A DNA stretch of 9,540 nt from an uncultured Bacteroidales bacterium. Lineage in GTDB: Bacteria > Bacteroidota > Bacteroidia > Bacteroidales > WCHB1-69. Under the pieces are notes generated by a model, which had not been told where the DNA came from, did no database searches, and saw nothing but the letters and a program-made list of their open reading frames with translations. Each line of letters begins with the position of its first letter. The stretch's first letter is position 1. Shown here in pieces: positions 5,938-9,540 of this stretch. Location: NCBI GenBank assembly GCA_937901455.1, contig CALDIA010000047.1:1-9540 (forward strand), in the 5' to 3' direction. A program made the position numbers and the translations under genes.

Positions 5938-6867
5938 ATGAGACTCTGGTTAGCTCCATTAGACGGAATCACAAATTATCAATACAGAAATTGTCTATGC
6001 CTCCATTTCAAGGGCATAGACAATTTTATTACGCCCTTTTTGCCTGTGCAGGAGCGTGCCAAACTGAATGTGAAGAAGTGGAAAGACATTTGGCCAAAGC
6101 ACAATGAGCTGTTGCCGGCTATACCGCAGTTGATGGGCAACAAGGCGGCGCACTTTGTGGATACGTTGCAGGCGATGCATGAGGCGTATGGCTATACTGC
6201 CTTTAACTGGAATATAGGTTGTCCTGTGGCGCAGGTGGTGCGGCGTACTCGTGGCTGCGGCGTGATGCCATACCCCGACATCGTGGAGGATGTGGTGGCC
6301 GCTGTCACCGAGCACACGCCCTTTCATTTCTCGCTGAAAATGCGCCTGGGCCTCCACGATAAGCGGGAAAGCCTTGCCATACTCGACAGAATGGAGCGCT
6401 ACCCCCTGCAGTTTGTAGTCATTCACCCACGGACTGGCGACCAGCTGTACGAGGGCGTGCCCGACATAGAGGCTTTTGCGGAATGCCTGTGCCATACCCA
6501 CCATCGCATTGTTTATAGCGGCGATATCTGGACACTTGCCGACTGGCAGCGCCTGCAGGCACAATTTCCGAAGGTACAAGACTGGATGCTTGGGCGTGGA
6601 ATCTTGCAAAACCCCTTCCTCGCTGAGGAGATTAAAGGCATGGCCAGCGGCGGGGAAAAGGAACGTTTTCTGCGCTATTACCAGCGTTATACCGACGAGC
6701 TGTTAGAAGCGCGCAAGGAAAAAAGCACGCTCTTTATCCTCAAATCCTTGTGGCATTATTACGCTGTGTTTGCAAAATTGACCGGGTATGAATTGAAAAA
6801 TATGTTGAGAATCAATGAGTTTGATGAGTTTTATGAGAAATCAATAGCCTATTTGCAGCGATTGTAG
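5938..6867 (+). CDS. dus: tRNA-dihydrouridine synthase (Dus family)
   Basis: This encodes a 309-residue FMN enzyme that reduces specific uridines to dihydrouridine in tRNA, using NADPH. The TIM-barrel landmarks are in order: LAPLDGITNYQYR (5-17, FMN-binding start), PQLMGN (63-68), NWNIGCP with catalytic Cys95 (90-96), LKMRLG (133-138) with Lys134 for FMN/RNA binding, IHPRTGDQLYEG (162-173), YSGDI (193-197, where many relatives have NGDI), and MLGRGILQNP (217-226, phosphate binding). The C-terminal helical domain (about 235-309) is the tRNA-binding part. Length is normal for bacterial Dus (about 310-330). The TIM-barrel start confirms the ATG at 5938, which follows the TAG of the secreted-protein gene with zero spacing, so translation may be coupled. 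The subfamily (A, B or C) cannot be fixed by eye. Confidence 0.93.
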   Translation: MRLWLAPLDGITNYQYRNCLCLHFKGIDNFITPFLPVQERAKLNVKKWKDIWPKHNELLPAIPQLMGNKAAHFVDTLQAMHEAYGYTAFNWNIGCPVAQVVRRTRGCGVMPYPDIVEDVVAAVTEHTPFHFSLKMRLGLHDKRESLAILDRMERYPLQFVVIHPRTGDQLYEGVPDIEAFAECLCHTHHRIVYSGDIWTLADWQRLQAQFPKVQDWMLGRGILQNPFLAEEIKGMASGGEKERFLRYYQRYTDELLEARKEKSTLFILKSLWHYYAVFAKLTGYELKNMLRINEFDEFYEKSIAYLQRL

Positions 6868-6928
6868 CTGGCAGTATTGTTTTTTACGAATCTTGGCCCC
6901 TTTTTCTTTTTTTGCGCCTCAAAATAAC

Positions 6929-6936
6929 TATTTTTG
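6929..6936 (+). promoter_or_regulatory. Bacteroidota -7 element for the outer-membrane barrel gene
   Basis: TATTTTTG matches TAnnTTTG and lies 32 bp ahead of the ATG at 6969. A TTG at 6912-6914 lies only 14 nt upstream, short for a -33 element. The position shows that any start before about 6943 (such as the in-frame TTG at 6912) would be outside the transcript, supporting the ATG at 6969. Confidence 0.5.
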
Positions 6937-6968
6937 CATTTTTATTTCTTAGTGGCAAAATTATAAGG

Positions 6969-9443
6969 ATGAATAGTAGAAATTGGCTTTTGTTTTGTTT
7001 TATACATTGCTTATTTTTTTCCGGTGCATTGATGGCTCAGGGAAAATATACGGTTTCGGGGACGCTGGTGGATTCCGCCAGTGGCGACAAAGTGTTGTAT
7101 GCCACGGTGGGTCTGATGAAACCTGACTCTACTGCCGCTATGGTGGGGGCTGCCTTTACTGATGCCGACGGTAAGTTCTCCATCACCGCTGTGCCCGCAG
7201 GCCATTACCGTCTTCGCGCCACGGTAGTAGGTTACGAGCTGTTGGAGATGCCCCTTGAGGTTTCGGGCGAAAACAAGCGCATCACTTTGGGGAATATTGG
7301 CATGCGCAAGTCAAGTACAGACTTGGAAGAAGTGAAGATAGTAGGGGAGAAGCCAATCTATATGACAGAGGGGGAAAAGACCCTGTATAATGTGTCGGAA
7401 GACCCTGCCATACAGTCGGGTACGGCCGCCGATGCCTTGCAAAACTCTCCGGGTGTGGAGGTGGATGTGGAGGGTAATGTGACCCTCCGTGGCGTTTCTT
7501 CTGTGGAGATTTGGATTAACAACAAACCCTCCAATATGAATGCAGAGGCGCTCAAAAACTTCCTGCAACAGACGCCTGCCAGCAATATTGAGAAAATTGA
7601 GATTATCACCAACCCATCGGCTCGCTACAGTGCCCAAGGAAGCGGCGGCATTATCAATATTGTTACTACCTCCAAGATTAAGAAAAACAGCTTCCTGAGC
7701 TTCGGTGCGCGCGGTTCCTCCACCCCAAGCGTCACGCCCTTCATCTCCTACGTCTATGCCAACGAGAAGTTCTCCATCGGCACCTACCTCGACTATTCCT
7801 ATAGCATCAACAAGAATAACAGTGAGTCGTTCTCCACGATACTGACCGACGAAGGGGACACCTCTTCCGCCATCCGCAGCAACAACCGGTTCCGCCAGTT
7901 GGGCCATGATTTCGGGCTATACATCAACGGCTCATACACGCCCGACACGATGAACAGCCTCTATTTCTGGGCGGGCGCCTATCCTGGTTTTGGCAGTTAC
8001 ACCTATTTGGATTCCACCCTTTATCGGGAATACCTCTACAGCCCCAGCGACCGTTCCTTCTTTTACGACCAGGCACAAAGCACCGTCGGTGGCGGCGGCT
8101 ATGGCGGAATGTGGTACGAGCACAAGTTCAACGGCAAAGGCCACAAAATCAGCGCCGACGTGAGCTTCTGGACTTGGGGCAGGAAGCAAAATGGGAATGC
8201 GTTCCGGGATTATCTTTTCTTGGATGATTTGGACAAGGAGCAAAAAATGCAAAACCGTTACAGGATGTTGGGTGTGAATGCCTCGTTGGACTATACCATC
8301 CCCTATCATAAGGACGGGGAGATCGAGTTGGGTGTGTCGGGCAACTTTGACCCAAGCCTGAATTATGAACGTTCTGACACTTTGGTGTTCTCCACTGGCG
8401 AATATGTGCTGGACGAGCTCCGTTTCAAGGATGTGCGCAGTCGTGACGGCGGTTTTGCCGCCTACGCCACCCTGCAGCACCGCTTCGGCGGCTTCACCCT
8501 TAAAGGAGGCTTGCGCACGGAGTATGAAATCTACAACCTGTTGATTCTCAATGATCCTACCTACAATGTGCATAAAGGGTATTTGGGCTTTTATCCCTCT
8601 TTACACCTGAGTTACCGTACCAAGAACATGCACAATTTCAAGCTCAGCTACACCCGCCGCGTAAGCAATCCCGACGGCGATGACTTGTGTGCCCGTGTCA
8701 GTTACGGCGAGGATGGCTACAGCACCGGCAACCCTGATTTGCGGCAGACGTTCACCAACTCCATCGAGGCCGGCTGGACCAAATACATCAACAAGTTCGG
8801 CAATGTCGGACTCAACGCCTGGTTCAGGAACAGCAAGGACGAGTTCAGCTCCCAGTCGGATGTGGCATACAGTCCCTTCTTCGGGCGCATCGTCTCTTTT
8901 ACCATGCCGGTCAATGCGGGCAAGTCGCTCAACACCGGCGCTGAATTGAATGTGACCTACCAGCTCAAGGCGTTTATGAACATCCGCTTCTATGCCAACA
9001 CGTACTATATGAAGTCCAGTTTCCAGTTCCGCAAGGAGGAGACACCCCGCTCGGTGGACAATTTGGGCTACAGTTTCCGCTTGAACTTCTGGGCCAAGCT
9101 ATGGAAGGTGTTGGAGGTGAACGCCTCGGCCAACTACAGTTCCAAGAGCGTGGATATGTTCACAATTACACGACCGCGCTACAGCATCGATGCAGGCTTG
9201 CGTGCTGAGTTTTGGAAACGCCGCATCACGGTCTATTTAGATGTGCACGACATCTTCAACTGGAACCGGATGGGCACTGATGTCAACAACCCGTATTATA
9301 CGTTGAACAGCACCACGTGGAGCAGTTGGATGGGCCGCAGCATCCGTGGCGGCATCACCTTCAAGTTCGGCAAGATGGAGTTGGAGGGTGCGCAGGCGAG
9401 TGCACAGGGCGGTGGCCAGGGCGGCGCACAAGGAGGTATGTAA
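6969..9443 (+). CDS. TonB-dependent-receptor-like outer-membrane beta-barrel protein
   Basis: This encodes 824 residues from the ATG at 6969 (AAGG three to six bases upstream), chosen over an in-frame TTG at 6912 because it opens directly into a signal peptide (1-23, ending LMA before Gln24). Residues 27-112 form a CarboxypepD-regulatory-like beta-sandwich (VSGTLVDSASGDKVLYATV, then ADGKFSITAVPAGHYRLRAT). About 118-235 is the plug: VKIVGEKP, TAADALQNSPGVEVD, VTLRGVSSVEIWINNKP and IEKIEIITNPSARYSAQGSGG, leading to GIINIVT. The rest is a barrel rich in alternating aromatic strands, as in the 'outer membrane protein beta-barrel' family (PF14905 type), ending in GGITFKFGK. No SusD-like lipoprotein gene follows within the remaining 97 bp, so it is probably not a SusC glycan importer; the substrate is unknown. 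Beyond the last strand there is an unusual Gly/Gln/Ala-rich tail (807-824). It has its own promoter-like element and is probably monocistronic. Confidence 0.9.
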   Translation: MNSRNWLLFCFIHCLFFSGALMAQGKYTVSGTLVDSASGDKVLYATVGLMKPDSTAAMVGAAFTDADGKFSITAVPAGHYRLRATVVGYELLEMPLEVSGENKRITLGNIGMRKSSTDLEEVKIVGEKPIYMTEGEKTLYNVSEDPAIQSGTAADALQNSPGVEVDVEGNVTLRGVSSVEIWINNKPSNMNAEALKNFLQQTPASNIEKIEIITNPSARYSAQGSGGIINIVTTSKIKKNSFLSFGARGSSTPSVTPFISYVYANEKFSIGTYLDYSYSINKNNSESFSTILTDEGDTSSAIRSNNRFRQLGHDFGLYINGSYTPDTMNSLYFWAGAYPGFGSYTYLDSTLYREYLYSPSDRSFFYDQAQSTVGGGGYGGMWYEHKFNGKGHKISADVSFWTWGRKQNGNAFRDYLFLDDLDKEQKMQNRYRMLGVNASLDYTIPYHKDGEIELGVSGNFDPSLNYERSDTLVFSTGEYVLDELRFKDVRSRDGGFAAYATLQHRFGGFTLKGGLRTEYEIYNLLILNDPTYNVHKGYLGFYPSLHLSYRTKNMHNFKLSYTRRVSNPDGDDLCARVSYGEDGYSTGNPDLRQTFTNSIEAGWTKYINKFGNVGLNAWFRNSKDEFSSQSDVAYSPFFGRIVSFTMPVNAGKSLNTGAELNVTYQLKAFMNIRFYANTYYMKSSFQFRKEETPRSVDNLGYSFRLNFWAKLWKVLEVNASANYSSKSVDMFTITRPRYSIDAGLRAEFWKRRITVYLDVHDIFNWNRMGTDVNNPYYTLNSTTWSSWMGRSIRGGITFKFGKMELEGAQASAQGGGQGGAQGGM

Positions 9444-9540
9444 GGGGGATGATGATAAATGATGGTTGTTGGTGGTTGTGATGACGCAGTCGCCCTAATT
9501 CTTATTTCAAATCTATCCTCTCGCATTCTCCCAACTGAAC
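9444..9540. other. right-edge noncoding stretch, possibly holding the end of a minus-strand gene
   Basis: No terminator hairpin is visible after the barrel gene's TAA. On the minus strand, 9540-9502 reads VQLGECERIDLK followed by TAA, which could be the C-terminus of a convergent gene entering from the right. Twelve residues are too few to identify or to be sure it is coding. Confidence 0.2.

Noticed and set aside
6868..6900. Terminator after dus
   Set aside because: There is a T-run (GTTTTTTAC) but only a 4-bp stem (CAGC/GCTG) before it, too weak to call.
6912..6968. Upstream TTG start for the outer-membrane barrel gene
   Set aside because: It would place 19 residues before the signal peptide and lies upstream of the -7 element; the ATG at 6969 fits both the signal peptide and the promoter.
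7932..8573. 213-codon minus-strand frame within the barrel gene
   Set aside because: Shadow of a strongly supported outer-membrane protein on the plus strand; no independent coding signal.

Overview
The window looks like a chromosome segment from a Bacteroidota (Bacteroidales-type) bacterium. Three independent signs point there: a secreted protein with a type IX secretion (T9SS, Por) C-terminal sorting domain, a TonB-dependent outer-membrane beta-barrel protein with a CarboxypepD-regulatory-like N-terminal domain, and several good copies of the Bacteroidota sigma-factor -7 element TAnnTTTG, with no clear Shine-Dalgarno sequences ahead of most starts. The T9SS cargo argues for a T9SS-bearing lineage (Porphyromonas/Paludibacter-like or an uncultured gut or rumen Bacteroidales) rather than a typical gut Bacteroides. 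This assignment is inference from gene content.

Left part (1-2340), accessory: a long plus-strand gene (76-1965) encodes the C-terminal part of a Mu F-like phage head-morphogenesis protein, a helical linker, and a C-terminal ADP-ribosyltransferase (ART) domain with recognisable R, STS-like and ExE motifs. Its 5' part is missing and no other phage gene is visible, so it looks like an orphan or displaced MuF-toxin module. A small acidic/aromatic protein gene (1941-2294, minus) converges on it, with the 3' ends overlapping by 25 bp. It has its own promoter-like element and is a candidate, unproven partner or immunity gene.

Middle gap (2342-2887): no gene I can support. It contains an almost perfect 58-nt palindrome (2495-2552: two 22-bp arms, a mismatch, then a short inner stem) and an unexplained stretch open in frames on both strands.

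Right part (2888-9540), ordinary chromosome: pepE, an alpha-aspartyl dipeptidase (minus), is divergent from a DUF819-family membrane protein (plus). Two oppositely facing -7 elements lie 12 bp apart between them. Downstream on the plus strand come a T9SS-sorted secreted protein, a tRNA-dihydrouridine synthase whose ATG directly follows that protein's stop codon, and a TonB-dependent-receptor-like outer-membrane protein with its own -7 element and a Gly/Gln/Ala-rich tail after the barrel. PepE and the DUF819 permease may work together in peptide salvage. The T9SS cargo and the outer-membrane barrel act at the cell surface, and the Dus enzyme is a housekeeping tRNA-modification enzyme.

No tRNA, rRNA, CRISPR array or complete insertion sequence was seen.
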